DNA from: CANKBT01 sp038236005
GTDB taxonomy: Bacteria; Actinomycetota; Actinomycetes; Mycobacteriales; SCTD01
DNA: 40,275 nucleotides
Assembly: GCA_038236005.1 (NCBI GenBank)
Contig: JBBSTI010000010.1
Location: 1 to 40,275, forward strand
Direction of reading: 5' to 3'
Shown here: in pieces, positions 24,774-32,704 of the stretch
Layout: every line of letters starts with the position of its first letter
Position numbering within the stretch: the first letter of the stretch is position 1
Program-made: the position numbers and the translations under genes
The notes under the pieces: generated by a model
Databases searched by the model: none
What the model was told of the DNA's origin: nothing
The model's input: only the letters and a program-made list of their open reading frames with translations

Positions 24774-26075
24774 ATGACTGCCCCCACCGTCCTGGTCCTC
24801 GGCGCCGGCTTCGCCGGCCTCGGCTGCGCCCAGAAGCTGCCGAAGATGCTCGCCAAGAAGGGGGTGCAGGCCGAGGTCGTCCTGGCTGCGCCGCAGGACT
24901 ACCACCTCTACACCCCCCTGCTCGCCGACGTCGCCGGCGGGGTCGTCAACCCGGCCCGGGTCGCCGTCCCGCTGGCGCAGGCCCTGCCGGACGTACGCCT
25001 GGTCAACGGCACCGTCACCGAGATCGACCTGACGGCCCGGACCGCTCACATCGAGGTCGAGGGCCACGACCCCCGCACCCAGGCCTTCGACCGTCTGGTG
25101 TTCACCCCCGGCTCGGTCACCAAGGTGATGGACGTCCCCGGGCTGCAGGAGCATGCCCGCGGGCTCAAGACCGTCGGGGAAGCGCTCTACCTGCACGACC
25201 ACCTGCTGCGCGAGCTGGAGCGCTCGCGCCACGAGACCGACGAGACCGCCCGTAGGGGTCGGCGCACGGTCGTGGTCGTCGGGGCCTCGTACGCCGGGAC
25301 CGAGCTCGTCGCCCAGCTGCGGGCGCTGGCCGACACGACCTGCAAGAACCTTTGCCTGGACGAGAACGACGTGAACTTCCTGCTCCTGGACGTCGCGGAC
25401 AAGGTGATGCCGGAGGTCGGGACGACCCTGGGTGACCGGGTCCTGAAGGTGCTCGAGGCCCGCGGCATCGACGTCCGGCTGGGCATGAGCCTGTCGAGCG
25501 TCGCCGCCGACCACGTCGTGCTGACCGACGGCACCAGGATCGACACCCGCACGGTCGTCTGGGTCGCCGGGGTCGCTCCGAACCCGCTGGTGGAGGCGCT
25601 CGGGCTACCGACCGAGAAGGGCCGGCTCGTCGTCCGGCCGGACCTGTCGGTGGCCGGCCACCCGTGGTTGTTCTCCGGCGGCGACGTCGCGGCCGTGCCG
25701 GACCTCGCGAACCCCGGGAAGATCACCCCACCCACCGCGCAGCACGCCCTGCGGCAGGGGCACGCGCTCGCGCGCAACGTCGCCGCCAGCCTGGGCGCCG
25801 GGACCGCGAAGGACTACAAGCACCGGGACCTGGGCCTGGTCGTCGACCTCGGTCCGGGGTTCGCGGTCGCCGACCCGCTCGGGCTGCACCTGTCCGGGTT
25901 TCCGGCCAAGGTCGTCACCCGCGGCTACCACCTGGTGGCGCTCCCGCTGGCCCACAACCGTTTCGGCGTCGGGTTCGACTGGTTCACCGAGGCCGTCACG
26001 GCACGGTCGGTCGCCCAGCTCGGGCTGGTCGACGCGGCCGAAGGTGCTTTCCGCGCCGAGCCGGGCAGAGGCTGA
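24774..26075 (+). CDS. Type II NADH dehydrogenase-like FAD oxidoreductase
   Basis: A 433-residue two-dinucleotide-binding-domain flavoprotein. VLVLGAGFAGLG binds FAD, VVVVGASYAGTELV binds NAD(P)H, and LFSGGDVAAVP is the late FAD motif. QDYHLYTPLLADVAGG is close to the NDH-2 sequence around the quinone site. The likely reaction is electron transfer from NADH to quinone at the membrane without proton pumping. The ATG has AAGGGA 7 bases upstream. It leads a run of plus-strand genes; the next starts 2 bp after its stop. Confidence 0.88.
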   Translation: MTAPTVLVLGAGFAGLGCAQKLPKMLAKKGVQAEVVLAAPQDYHLYTPLLADVAGGVVNPARVAVPLAQALPDVRLVNGTVTEIDLTARTAHIEVEGHDPRTQAFDRLVFTPGSVTKVMDVPGLQEHARGLKTVGEALYLHDHLLRELERSRHETDETARRGRRTVVVVGASYAGTELVAQLRALADTTCKNLCLDENDVNFLLLDVADKVMPEVGTTLGDRVLKVLEARGIDVRLGMSLSSVAADHVVLTDGTRIDTRTVVWVAGVAPNPLVEALGLPTEKGRLVVRPDLSVAGHPWLFSGGDVAAVPDLANPGKITPPTAQHALRQGHALARNVAASLGAGTAKDYKHRDLGLVVDLGPGFAVADPLGLHLSGFPAKVVTRGYHLVALPLAHNRFGVGFDWFTEAVTARSVAQLGLVDAAEGAFRAEPGRG

Positions 26076-26077
26076 GG

Positions 26078-26599
26078 ATGGCGACCAAGGACAGACAAGA
26101 CAGCTACACGAAGCCGAAGCTGCGCGCCCGCCTGAAGAAGAAGATCCAGGCCGGCGCCAAGGGCGGCAAGAGGGGCCAGTGGTCCGCCCGCAAGGCCCAG
26201 CTGCTCGTGAAGAAGTACGAGAAGGCAGGCGGCGACTCCCGCGGCAAGAAGGACGACCGGCAGCAGCACCTGAGCGCGTGGGGCGAGCAGCAGTGGCAGG
26301 ACCGGGGCGGTGAGCGGTATCTGCCCAAGGTCGCCTGGCAGGTGCTCACCAAGAAGGAGCGGGAGGCGACCGACAGCAAGAAGGCCAAGGGCAACAAGCA
26401 GCACGTCGCCAACACCGACGCCGCGAAGCAGGCCCGCAGGGCGGCCGAGGTCGTCTCGGCCAACGCCCCCGAGGCTCGTCGGCTCGTCGAGACGCTCGAC
26501 CGGCCGACGCTCACGCGGGCCAGGAAGGGCGAGAGCCGCTACGGCAAGGACCGCAAGACCGTGCTGGCGGCCATCGCCGACCGCCGCAGGGCCCTGTGA
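26078..26599 (+). CDS. DUF5872 domain protein
   Basis: A 173-residue, very Lys/Arg-rich protein. YTKPKLRARLKKKIQAG then GGKRGQWSARKAQLLVKKYEKAGG matches the DUF5872 signature, and the central part contains ERYLPKVAWQVLTKKEREATD. Its function is unknown; the basic charge suggests nucleic-acid binding (inference). The ATG follows the NADH dehydrogenase stop by 2 bp, with GAGG overlapping that stop. Its own stop overlaps the next GTG start (GTGA). Confidence 0.85.
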   Translation: MATKDRQDSYTKPKLRARLKKKIQAGAKGGKRGQWSARKAQLLVKKYEKAGGDSRGKKDDRQQHLSAWGEQQWQDRGGERYLPKVAWQVLTKKEREATDSKKAKGNKQHVANTDAAKQARRAAEVVSANAPEARRLVETLDRPTLTRARKGESRYGKDRKTVLAAIADRRRAL

Positions 26600-27315
26600 G
26601 CCGTGAGATGACACCGGACCTGCACTTCTACTTCGACCCGGTCTGCCCGTTCGCCTGGATGACCAGCAAGTGGGTGCGGATGGTGGCCGCCCAGCGCGAC
26701 TATCGGGTGGACTGGCGGTTCATCAGCCTGCGGCTCATCAACGCCGACGTCGACTACGACACGCACTTCCCGGCGGGCTACGACGCCGGGCACACCGCGG
26801 GGTTGCACCTGCTCCGGGTGGCTGCTGCCGCGCGCTCCGCGCACGGACGTGACTCCGTCGGGCCGCTGTACGAAGCGTTCGGCGAGCGGATCTTCGAGGT
26901 GGACCAGCAACCGGACCCGCAGACCTACGACGGGCTCGCCCGGTCGGCGCTGGCGCAGGCCGGTCTGCCCGAAGAGCTCGCCGAGGCCCGCACCGACCCC
27001 GCCTGGGACGTCGAGCTCCAGGCCGAGACCGACCGTGCGCTGTCGCTGACCGGCAAGGACGTCGGCACGCCGATCCTGCACGTGCAGCCCCCGGACGGCG
27101 TGGCGTTCTTCGGCCCGGTCATCAGCCGGTTGCCGAGCGAGCAGGAGGCGGTGCAGCTGTGGGAGCACGTCGTCGGGCTTGCGCGTTTCCCGGGGTTCGC
27201 GGAGCTGAAGCGCAGCCTGCGCGAACGGCCGCAGCTGCCGGCGTTCGGCGTGCCGGCGGACGCGGCCGGAGCGACCGAGGACTGGCACGGTGGGAGCCGC
27301 CGCGCCGCGCCGTGA
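26596..27315 (+). CDS. DsbA/thioredoxin-fold protein, Rv2466c-like
   Basis: This 239-residue protein is like the mycothiol-dependent nitroreductase group (Rv2466c) and DsbA-like oxidoreductases. FDPVCPFAWMTSKWV carries the active site. Only the first Cys of the usual CPWC is present; the second is Ala, so it works as a monothiol or has lost redox activity. VGTPILHVQPP holds the cis-Pro loop. The GTG at 26596 overlaps the DUF5872 stop; ATG at 26608 is an alternative. No signal peptide, so it is cytoplasmic. It overlaps the following unknown gene by GTGA. Confidence 0.85.
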   Translation: MSREMTPDLHFYFDPVCPFAWMTSKWVRMVAAQRDYRVDWRFISLRLINADVDYDTHFPAGYDAGHTAGLHLLRVAAAARSAHGRDSVGPLYEAFGERIFEVDQQPDPQTYDGLARSALAQAGLPEELAEARTDPAWDVELQAETDRALSLTGKDVGTPILHVQPPDGVAFFGPVISRLPSEQEAVQLWEHVVGLARFPGFAELKRSLRERPQLPAFGVPADAAGATEDWHGGSRRAAP

Positions 27316-27905
27316 CCGTGATCGACCTCGTCGAGACCCTGCACCGGATCCCGCCGCTCACCCTGTCCTGGGTCGGCGAACCCGGGTCCGACCCGACCGG
27401 CTGGGCCGAGCGGGCCGACCGGCTCGTCGTCGAGACAGCGCGCTGCCCGTTCCGTACGTCGCCGACCGGACCCCTGGACCCGGTCCTGCACGGCGGCGTC
27501 CTTCGCGTCCTGGACCGGCTGGACCTGACCGGTAGGCAGATCGGCGCGTTCGTCTGCTTCCCTTCCACGGCGGCGAGCCCTGAGGCCAGGGTGGCTGACC
27601 ATCGGCGGCGGTCCACCGACGAGCCAGGCAGGCTCGACCTGGGCACGTACGCGGGGCAGCGGGTGCTGGTGATCGACGATCAGGTGTGCTTGGCCCGGGG
27701 CGGTCAGCCGACCCCGGTGGCGCCGCACCTGGAGGCGTTCGTGCTGACGATCGCGACGGCGCACGACGCAGCACGCCGGCTGACCGAGGAGCAGGCGTGG
27801 GCCGTCGCCGACGCCTGCGCCGAGCGGGAGACGTTCCGCGGGGTCGACCTCGGACACGTGTTCCGGACCGAGCTGCAGACCCAGCACGAGCAGGTGCCAT
27901 GCTGA
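27312..27905 (+). CDS. Unknown protein coupled to the thioredoxin-fold gene
   Basis: I do not recognise this 197-residue soluble protein. It contains IPPLTLSWVGEPGSDPTGW near the N-terminus, a Cys in TARCPFRTSP (near residue 45), a central PEARVADHRRRSTDEP, and VLVIDDQVCLARGG. No membrane segment or nucleotide-binding loop is visible. Its GTG start overlaps the upstream stop by 4 nt, and the CurA-like gene starts 4 bp after its end. A role in the same redox or detoxification process is likely by context, but nothing in the sequence names it. Confidence 0.65.
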   Translation: MTVIDLVETLHRIPPLTLSWVGEPGSDPTGWAERADRLVVETARCPFRTSPTGPLDPVLHGGVLRVLDRLDLTGRQIGAFVCFPSTAASPEARVADHRRRSTDEPGRLDLGTYAGQRVLVIDDQVCLARGGQPTPVAPHLEAFVLTIATAHDAARRLTEEQAWAVADACAERETFRGVDLGHVFRTELQTQHEQVPC

Positions 27906-27909
27906 CCGG

Positions 27910-28920
27910 ATGAGTACTGACGCCACCAACACCCAGGTCCTGCTCGCTCGTCGCCCGACCGGTCTGCCCGGCGACGACGTGTGGGACATCCGCGAAGAGC
28001 CGGTCCCCACCCCTGGCGAGGGCGAGATCCTCATCAAGACCGAGTACATCTCCCTCGACCCGGCGATGCGGGGCTGGATGAACGAGGGCCGCTCCTACAT
28101 CCCGCCGGTGGGCATCGGCGAGGTCATGCGTGCCGGCGTGGTCGGGGAGGTCGTCCAGAGCCGCAACGAGCGCTTCCCCGAGGGCGCGCGCGTCGTGTCG
28201 ATGACCGGCGTGCAGGAGTACGCCGTCAGCGACGGCAAGGGTCTGCAGATCGTCGACCCGGAGCGGGCCCCGCTGCCGACCTACCTCGGGACGCTGGGCA
28301 TGACCGGGCTCACCGCCTACTTCGGGCTGCTCGACGTCGGCCGGCCCAAGGAGGGCGAGACCGTCGTGGTGTCCGGCGCGGCCGGGGCCACCGGTGGCGT
28401 CGTCGGGCAGATCGCCAAGCGGATGGGTTGCCGTGTCGTCGGGATCGCCGGCGGCGAGGAGAAGTGTCGCGAGGTGGTGCAGGAGCTCGGCTTCGACGCC
28501 TGCCTGGACTACAAGGGCGGCGATCTGAAGAAGGGGCTGCGCGAGCACGCGCCCGACCGGATCGACGTCTACTTCGACAACGTCGGCGGCCCGATCCTGG
28601 ACACCGTCCTGCCGGGCATGGCCATGCACGGCCGAATCGTGCTCTGCGGGGCGATCAGCCAGTACAACGCTGACGGGGCGATGACCGGCCCCGCCAACTA
28701 CATGTCTCTGCTGGTCAACCGCGCCCGGATGGAGGGTTTCGTGGTCTTCGACTACGCGGATCGCTACGGCGAGGCGCTGAAGGAGATGGCCGGCTGGCTC
28801 GCGGACGGTTCGCTCAGCTCTCGGGAGACCGTCGTCCAGGGCGGCGTGCGCGCTTTCCCGGAGACCCTGCGCCAGCTCTTCGCCGGGGTCAACACCGGCA
28901 AGCTGGTCCTGCAGGCCTGA
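27910..28920 (+). CDS. Zinc-independent NADP-dependent oxidoreductase (CurA-like)
   Basis: A 336-residue medium-chain reductase of the leukotriene B4 12-hydroxydehydrogenase/CurA group. LLARRPTG opens it, then EYISLDPAMRGWMNEG. VVVSGAAGATGGVVGQIAKRMGCRVVGIAGG is the NADP-binding fold, and DVYFDNVGGPILD is characteristic. The zinc-ligand cysteines of alcohol dehydrogenases are absent. It likely reduces the C=C bond of enones. The substrate is unknown. Its stop lies in the left arm of a 10-bp hairpin shared with the convergent gene. Confidence 0.92.
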   Translation: MSTDATNTQVLLARRPTGLPGDDVWDIREEPVPTPGEGEILIKTEYISLDPAMRGWMNEGRSYIPPVGIGEVMRAGVVGEVVQSRNERFPEGARVVSMTGVQEYAVSDGKGLQIVDPERAPLPTYLGTLGMTGLTAYFGLLDVGRPKEGETVVVSGAAGATGGVVGQIAKRMGCRVVGIAGGEEKCREVVQELGFDACLDYKGGDLKKGLREHAPDRIDVYFDNVGGPILDTVLPGMAMHGRIVLCGAISQYNADGAMTGPANYMSLLVNRARMEGFVVFDYADRYGEALKEMAGWLADGSLSSRETVVQGGVRAFPETLRQLFAGVNTGKLVLQA

Positions 28921-28940
28921 GCCAGCCCGCCTGGCTCAGG
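28916..28940. terminator. Perfect 10-bp hairpin, probable bidirectional terminator
   Basis: CCTGAGCCAG (28916-28925) and CTGGCTCAGG (28931-28940) pair perfectly around a 5-nt loop. The left arm contains the CurA-like stop codon and the right arm the stop of the RsbW-like gene, so one stem serves two convergent genes. There is no U-tract, as is common in actinobacteria. Confidence 0.7.
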
Positions 28941-29319
28941 ACTCCGAGTCGAGCTCGAACCAGACGGTCTTGCCGTTGATCGAGCTCGACTCGACCCCCC
29001 ACGCGCTGGCGAGCGCCTCGACCAGCGCGATCCCGCGCCCTCCCTCAGCGTCGAGCGAGGGAACGGGTCGCGAGGGTCGCTGGGAGCTCGCGTCGCCGAC
29101 CTCGACCCGCACGCCCGCACGCCTCGCGAGCACGCGCACCTTCACCTGGCCCTCACCGTGGAGCATGGCGTTCGTCGCCAGCTCGCTGACCAGCAGAGCG
29201 ACGACGTCGGTGTCGATCGCCGGGTCGTGCGACCGGGCCGCATCCACCGCGAACCGTCGGATCTTGGCGACGCTCGACGGGACGGTCTCCGCCACGATCT
29301 CCAGGGGGGTTGCACTCAC
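28936..29319 (-). CDS. RsbW-like ATP-binding (HATPase) protein
   Basis: A 127-residue GHKL-type ATPase of the anti-sigma-factor kinase class. The N-box is SELATNAMLHGEG and the G-box GGRGIALVEALASAWGV. There is no sensor domain, as in RsbW/SpoIIAB-type switch kinases, which bind a sigma factor or phosphorylate STAS proteins. The GTG of VSATPLEI (29319) is my choice; a TTG at 29352 extends it. It lies downstream of the large unknown gene on the same strand and near a STAS protein, so partner switching is plausible. No sigma factor is in the window. Confidence 0.82.
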   Translation of the reverse strand: MSATPLEIVAETVPSSVAKIRRFAVDAARSHDPAIDTDVVALLVSELATNAMLHGEGQVKVRVLARRAGVRVEVGDASSQRPSRPVPSLDAEGGRGIALVEALASAWGVESSSINGKTVWFELDSES

Positions 29320-29377
29320 CTGTTCGCCGTGCCCAGGCAGCGCTGCTGCCAACCCGTTGCGGTCGCCCTACCGTCGC

Positions 29378-31168
29378 TCAGGCCTCGTCGACGAGGAACA
29401 GCTCGTGGGTCTCCAGGGAGGTGGGGAGCACCAGGCCGAGCAGGTCCTGCGCGCTCAGCCGGGTCTCCTCGAACATCTCGACGCCGAGCCGGGCAAGGAC
29501 CCGCAGCCCTGCGCCGAGGACTCCTGCTCGGCCGGCGCGCTCGGCCTGCCGGTCCGGGTCTGCCGGGCCGGGGCCGAGCAGGGGCCGCAGGTCGGCGGCG
29601 ACCGGGTCGTGCTCCGGGGCGCCGTGGAGCACCGCGTCGAGCAGCCAGCGGTCGCCGGGCAACGCGTCCTGGCGCAGCTGAGCCAGCTGCGCCGTGCGCA
29701 GCACAGGGTCAGCCTCCGGGTCGACCATCAGCAGCAGGTGCGAGGTCGCGCAGACCAGCACGTCCAGCAGCTCCGGTGCCGAGACGTCCTCTTCGAGCAG
29801 CTCGAGCAGCAGGTCGGCGGCGGTCTGATCGTCCAGGCCAGGAGGCAGGGTGACGTACGCGGCCCCGACGGCCGACGCAGCGGCGCGTGGGCGACCCGTC
29901 CACCAGACCGCCGGGCCCAGGCTGCCTCGTTGGCGGACCGTCCGGGCCAACGACAGGCACGCCAGCACGTCCTCGGTCACCGGGTCGGCGGCCGGGTCCG
30001 CGAGCAAGGCCTGCACGCGCTCCAGAGGGGCGGTCACCCGGCCCCGCTGCCGACCCAGCACCTGCTCGGCCAGCCGGGCGAGCACCGACGCGGTGCCCCG
30101 GAGCCACTGCGCCCCGGCCGGGCCTTCCGCGCGCAGCAGGCCGACGACCGCGTCGCTGTGCTCGGCGTCAGCGCGCACCGGCCCGGCAGCCGCGCGCGCC
30201 ATCCGCACCCATGCTCCGCCGAGCCGGGCGAGCCCGGCGTCGTCGACCATCCCGAGCTGCCGAAGAACTGTCTCCCCGGCCGCCTCGGGCCCGAGCACCG
30301 CACGGGCCAGCCCGGCCGTGACGGCGACGGCGGCGCGCACCGACTCGTCACGGTCCTGGCCGGCGACGACGTGCTCCATCGTGACCTCGACCTGCTCGCC
30401 CGGCTGGGCTGCAGCCAGGGCGGCCGGCAGCTGGTCCAGCAGCCTGAGCGCCTCTCCCTCGAAGGGGCCGGTCCTGGCGACCACCGCCTCGACGGCCTGT
30501 GGCGAGGCCAGCCGGACTGCCGTCGCGAGCGCTGCGCACAGCCGCCCCCCCATCTCGACCATCACGCCCTCGGGGGCGTGCACGAGAGCTCGCGCCAGGT
30601 GCGTCGTGGACTGCTCTGCCTCCAGATCACCCCGGTAGGCGGCCAGGACCGCGTTCGCGACGGTCTGCGCCGGTGAGTGCTCGACCGCGCGGTCATGAGC
30701 GTCCAGGTGCAGCAGCTCCTCCAGGTCGCCGCTCAGCCAGGGGATGAGCCGGCCGCGGAGCGCCTCGACCAGGTCGGCGACCGGCAGCGGCAGCTCGGCG
30801 ACCAGGTCCGCGCAGTCCACCGGCCGTGCCCAGAAACCCTCCTCGGGCCCGGCGTCGATCACCGCGAGCAGAACCATCCGACCGTCGTCGCCGAGCTGGC
30901 CTGGTAGCGCGGCGACCAGCGGGGCGACCGGGACGTGCCAGGACAGCGCTACGTCGCCGGTGAGGGCACGGACCGTGACGGTCTCTGACCCCGGTCCGTC
31001 GGCGTGGACGTCGACCCGCGTGCTGAGCTCGGCCAGCGCCAGGCTGTCCGGCGGCAGCGACGTGTGGAGCAGCACCGCAGGCTCCAGCGCACCCCCGGAG
31101 TGGGCGTGGGAGACGGCTCCGGCGGCGCAGGCGAGAACGGGGGCGAGATGCTGTCGCGGGGTGCTCAC
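29378..31168 (-). CDS. Large Ala/Leu-rich protein of unknown function
   Basis: I do not recognise this 596-residue protein. It is mostly helical, rich in Ala, Leu, Glu and Asp, with no signal peptide, membrane segment, Walker motif or metal motif. It has a beta-rich N-terminal part (about residues 1-120, with VDVHADGPGSETVTVRAL), then helical sequence to the end (ETHELFLVDEA). The GTG at 31168 is the likely start; upstream frame overlaps the divergent gene's promoter region. It precedes the RsbW-like gene by 58 bp, and the pair may be an operon. The helical repeat-like build would suit a scaffold or regulator, which is inference. Confidence 0.65.
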   Translation of the reverse strand: MSTPRQHLAPVLACAAGAVSHAHSGGALEPAVLLHTSLPPDSLALAELSTRVDVHADGPGSETVTVRALTGDVALSWHVPVAPLVAALPGQLGDDGRMVLLAVIDAGPEEGFWARPVDCADLVAELPLPVADLVEALRGRLIPWLSGDLEELLHLDAHDRAVEHSPAQTVANAVLAAYRGDLEAEQSTTHLARALVHAPEGVMVEMGGRLCAALATAVRLASPQAVEAVVARTGPFEGEALRLLDQLPAALAAAQPGEQVEVTMEHVVAGQDRDESVRAAVAVTAGLARAVLGPEAAGETVLRQLGMVDDAGLARLGGAWVRMARAAAGPVRADAEHSDAVVGLLRAEGPAGAQWLRGTASVLARLAEQVLGRQRGRVTAPLERVQALLADPAADPVTEDVLACLSLARTVRQRGSLGPAVWWTGRPRAAASAVGAAYVTLPPGLDDQTAADLLLELLEEDVSAPELLDVLVCATSHLLLMVDPEADPVLRTAQLAQLRQDALPGDRWLLDAVLHGAPEHDPVAADLRPLLGPGPADPDRQAERAGRAGVLGAGLRVLARLGVEMFEETRLSAQDLLGLVLPTSLETHELFLVDEA

Positions 31169-31225
31169 CCGAACAGTGTTGCCGGTCGGCAGGTTCAGCG
31201 ACCTCAGTGCGGGGAGCCACCTGCT

Positions 31226-31279
31226 GTGATCACGCAGAAGGACAAGGCGCGCCGGCTGGTCGACGGGCTGTCGGGCTGA
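31226..31279 (+). CDS. Possible 17-residue leader ORF
   Basis: GTG at 31226 has GGGGAG 9 bases upstream and opens 17 codons (ITQKDKARRLVDGLSG after the start) that stop at 31277-31279, one base before the ATG of the PAS-ANTAR-STAS gene. That gene has no clear ribosome-binding site of its own, so the short frame could couple its translation. It may also be chance. Confidence 0.25.
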   Translation: MITQKDKARRLVDGLSG

Positions 31280-31280
31280 G

Positions 31281-32237
31281 ATGGCCGACGTGACGGACGC
31301 CCGGATCGGTGGGATGACGCTGGTCAAGGACGACAGCTGGGTCTGGACGGACCAGACGTACGAGATCCTGGGCTTTCGTCCCGGCGACGTCCCGGCGACC
31401 ACGGCGCTGCTGCTGTCCCACGTGCACCCGGACAGCCGGGACCAGGCTGCTCGGCTGCTGGACCCGACCGTGCGAGGCCTTGTCGGCGGGACGCTGACGC
31501 TGCTCGACGCCGCAGGGCGAGAGCGCTCCGTGGTGCTCAGCGGGACGTCGTCGGAGCAGGGGTTGTCTCTGCAGCTGCTCGATGTCACCGAGGAATATGC
31601 CCGCCGAAGCGCCGTCGCCCGGGCTGCCGCGGTGACTGCGGCGACCTCCGCCCGGTCCGCGATCGACCAGACCGTGGGGGCCCTGCGGCTGGTCTACGGG
31701 ATGTCGGAGCCCGAGGCGTTCTCGCTGCTGAGCTGGGCTTCGCAGCGCTCGGGCGAGAAGCTTCGTCTGCTGGCCGAGCGGACGAGCGAGCGGCTTGCGG
31801 CAGCTGGTCCGCTGCCGATGGAAGAACGTCGTGCGCTCGACCGGGTGGCGTTCCGGGCCATGGAGAACAGCCCCGAGGAGACCCCCCCCCGGCTGCCGGT
31901 CGAGCGGTTGTCTACCGTCCACGAGTCGGTAGAAGGGTTGACCGTCCTCGCGGTGACAGGAGAGCTCGACGTGCGTTCGGCCCCCGGCTTCACCGTCGAC
32001 CTGGTGGCGGCGCTGTCCGGTCTCGACGCCAGGGAGGTGCTGGTCGTCGACCTCACCCGGGTGGACCATGTGGGTGAGGTCGGGCTGTCGGTGCTGCAGG
32101 GTCTGGTCCGTCGGTGCGCCCGCCAGCAGGTGTCGCTGCGCGTGGTCCTGAGCGGAGCGCCGACCGACGGCGTCGAGGGCCTGCGTCAGGCCGGAGCCTC
32201 CCTGCACCTCGGTCTCAGCTCGGCTCTGGCGGCCTAG
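31281..32237 (+). CDS. PAS-ANTAR-STAS signalling protein
   Basis: This 318-residue cytoplasmic protein has three modules. A PAS-like sensor spans about residues 15-105 (WVWTDQTYEILGFRPGD, HVHPDSRD). An ANTAR RNA-binding helical domain spans about 112-170 (AIDQTVGALRLVYGMSEPEAFSLLSWASQRSGEKLR). A STAS domain spans about 210-315 (GELDVRSAPGF, VVDLTRVDHVGEVGLSVLQ). ANTAR domains bind paired hairpins in mRNA leaders to prevent termination, while STAS domains bind RsbW-type kinases. The usual phosphorylated Ser of the STAS D-S-S-G loop is Glu266 here. Nine consecutive C residues (31882-31890) lie in the linker. The stop overlaps the convergent Nudix stop (CTAG). Confidence 0.82.
   Translation: MADVTDARIGGMTLVKDDSWVWTDQTYEILGFRPGDVPATTALLLSHVHPDSRDQAARLLDPTVRGLVGGTLTLLDAAGRERSVVLSGTSSEQGLSLQLLDVTEEYARRSAVARAAAVTAATSARSAIDQTVGALRLVYGMSEPEAFSLLSWASQRSGEKLRLLAERTSERLAAAGPLPMEERRALDRVAFRAMENSPEETPPRLPVERLSTVHESVEGLTVLAVTGELDVRSAPGFTVDLVAALSGLDAREVLVVDLTRVDHVGEVGLSVLQGLVRRCARQQVSLRVVLSGAPTDGVEGLRQAGASLHLGLSSALAA
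31882..31890 (+). repeat. C9 homopolymer in the linker before the STAS domain
   Basis: Nine consecutive C bases lie within coding sequence at about codon 201. Slippage by one base would remove the STAS domain. The frame is intact as given. It is either a slippage-prone site or a place where sequencing errors are likely. Confidence 0.8.
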
Positions 32238-32704
32238 TCCCGCGTCCGGTCCTGCTGCTCGGTGAGCCGGTCGAGGAACGGGCGCTGGCTGACGGTCAGC
32301 TTGACGACGGCCTGCGCCGTCGGGAACCACGCGGCGCGGTCGAGCTCGGGGAAGCTCTGCACCCGCCCGGAGCGGGGTGGCCAGACCATCTGGAAGGGAC
32401 TGCTGACCACCTCGGTGACGTCGAGCGTCCCTTCCAGCGACCAGATCTCCACCACCTTTCCGCTGCGCAGCCTGACCTCGCCCAGCGAGGTCGGGTCGCC
32501 GTCTGGGGCGGGTTGCCCGAGCTCTTCGGCAAACTCCCGGTAGGCCGCCGCCAGCGCTGGCTCGTCCGGCTCGCGCTCGCCCTTCGGCACGCTCCACACG
32601 CCGTCGTCCTTGCGGGCGTAGAGCGGGCCGCCGGGATGACCCAGCAGGACCTCCAGCCCGCCGCCCACCCGCCGCCACAGGAGCAGCCCTGCGCTGCGTC
32701 TCAC
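32234..32704 (-). CDS. Nudix hydrolase
   Basis: A 156-residue Nudix protein with a complete box: GEREPDE, seven residues, then REFAEELG. RRSAGLLLWRR and VWSVPKGE resemble the Ap4A/diadenosine-type and MutT-like group that also gives DUF4916-like proteins. Its GTG start overlaps the GH65 stop (GTGA), so it is the last gene of the sugar phosphorylase operon. That pairing is unusual; the substrate may be a nucleotide sugar or a damaged nucleotide. It ends in a CTAG overlap with the convergent PAS-ANTAR-STAS gene. Confidence 0.88.
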   Translation of the reverse strand: MRRSAGLLLWRRVGGGLEVLLGHPGGPLYARKDDGVWSVPKGEREPDEPALAAAYREFAEELGQPAPDGDPTSLGEVRLRSGKVVEIWSLEGTLDVTEVVSSPFQMVWPPRSGRVQSFPELDRAAWFPTAQAVVKLTVSQRPFLDRLTEQQDRTRD

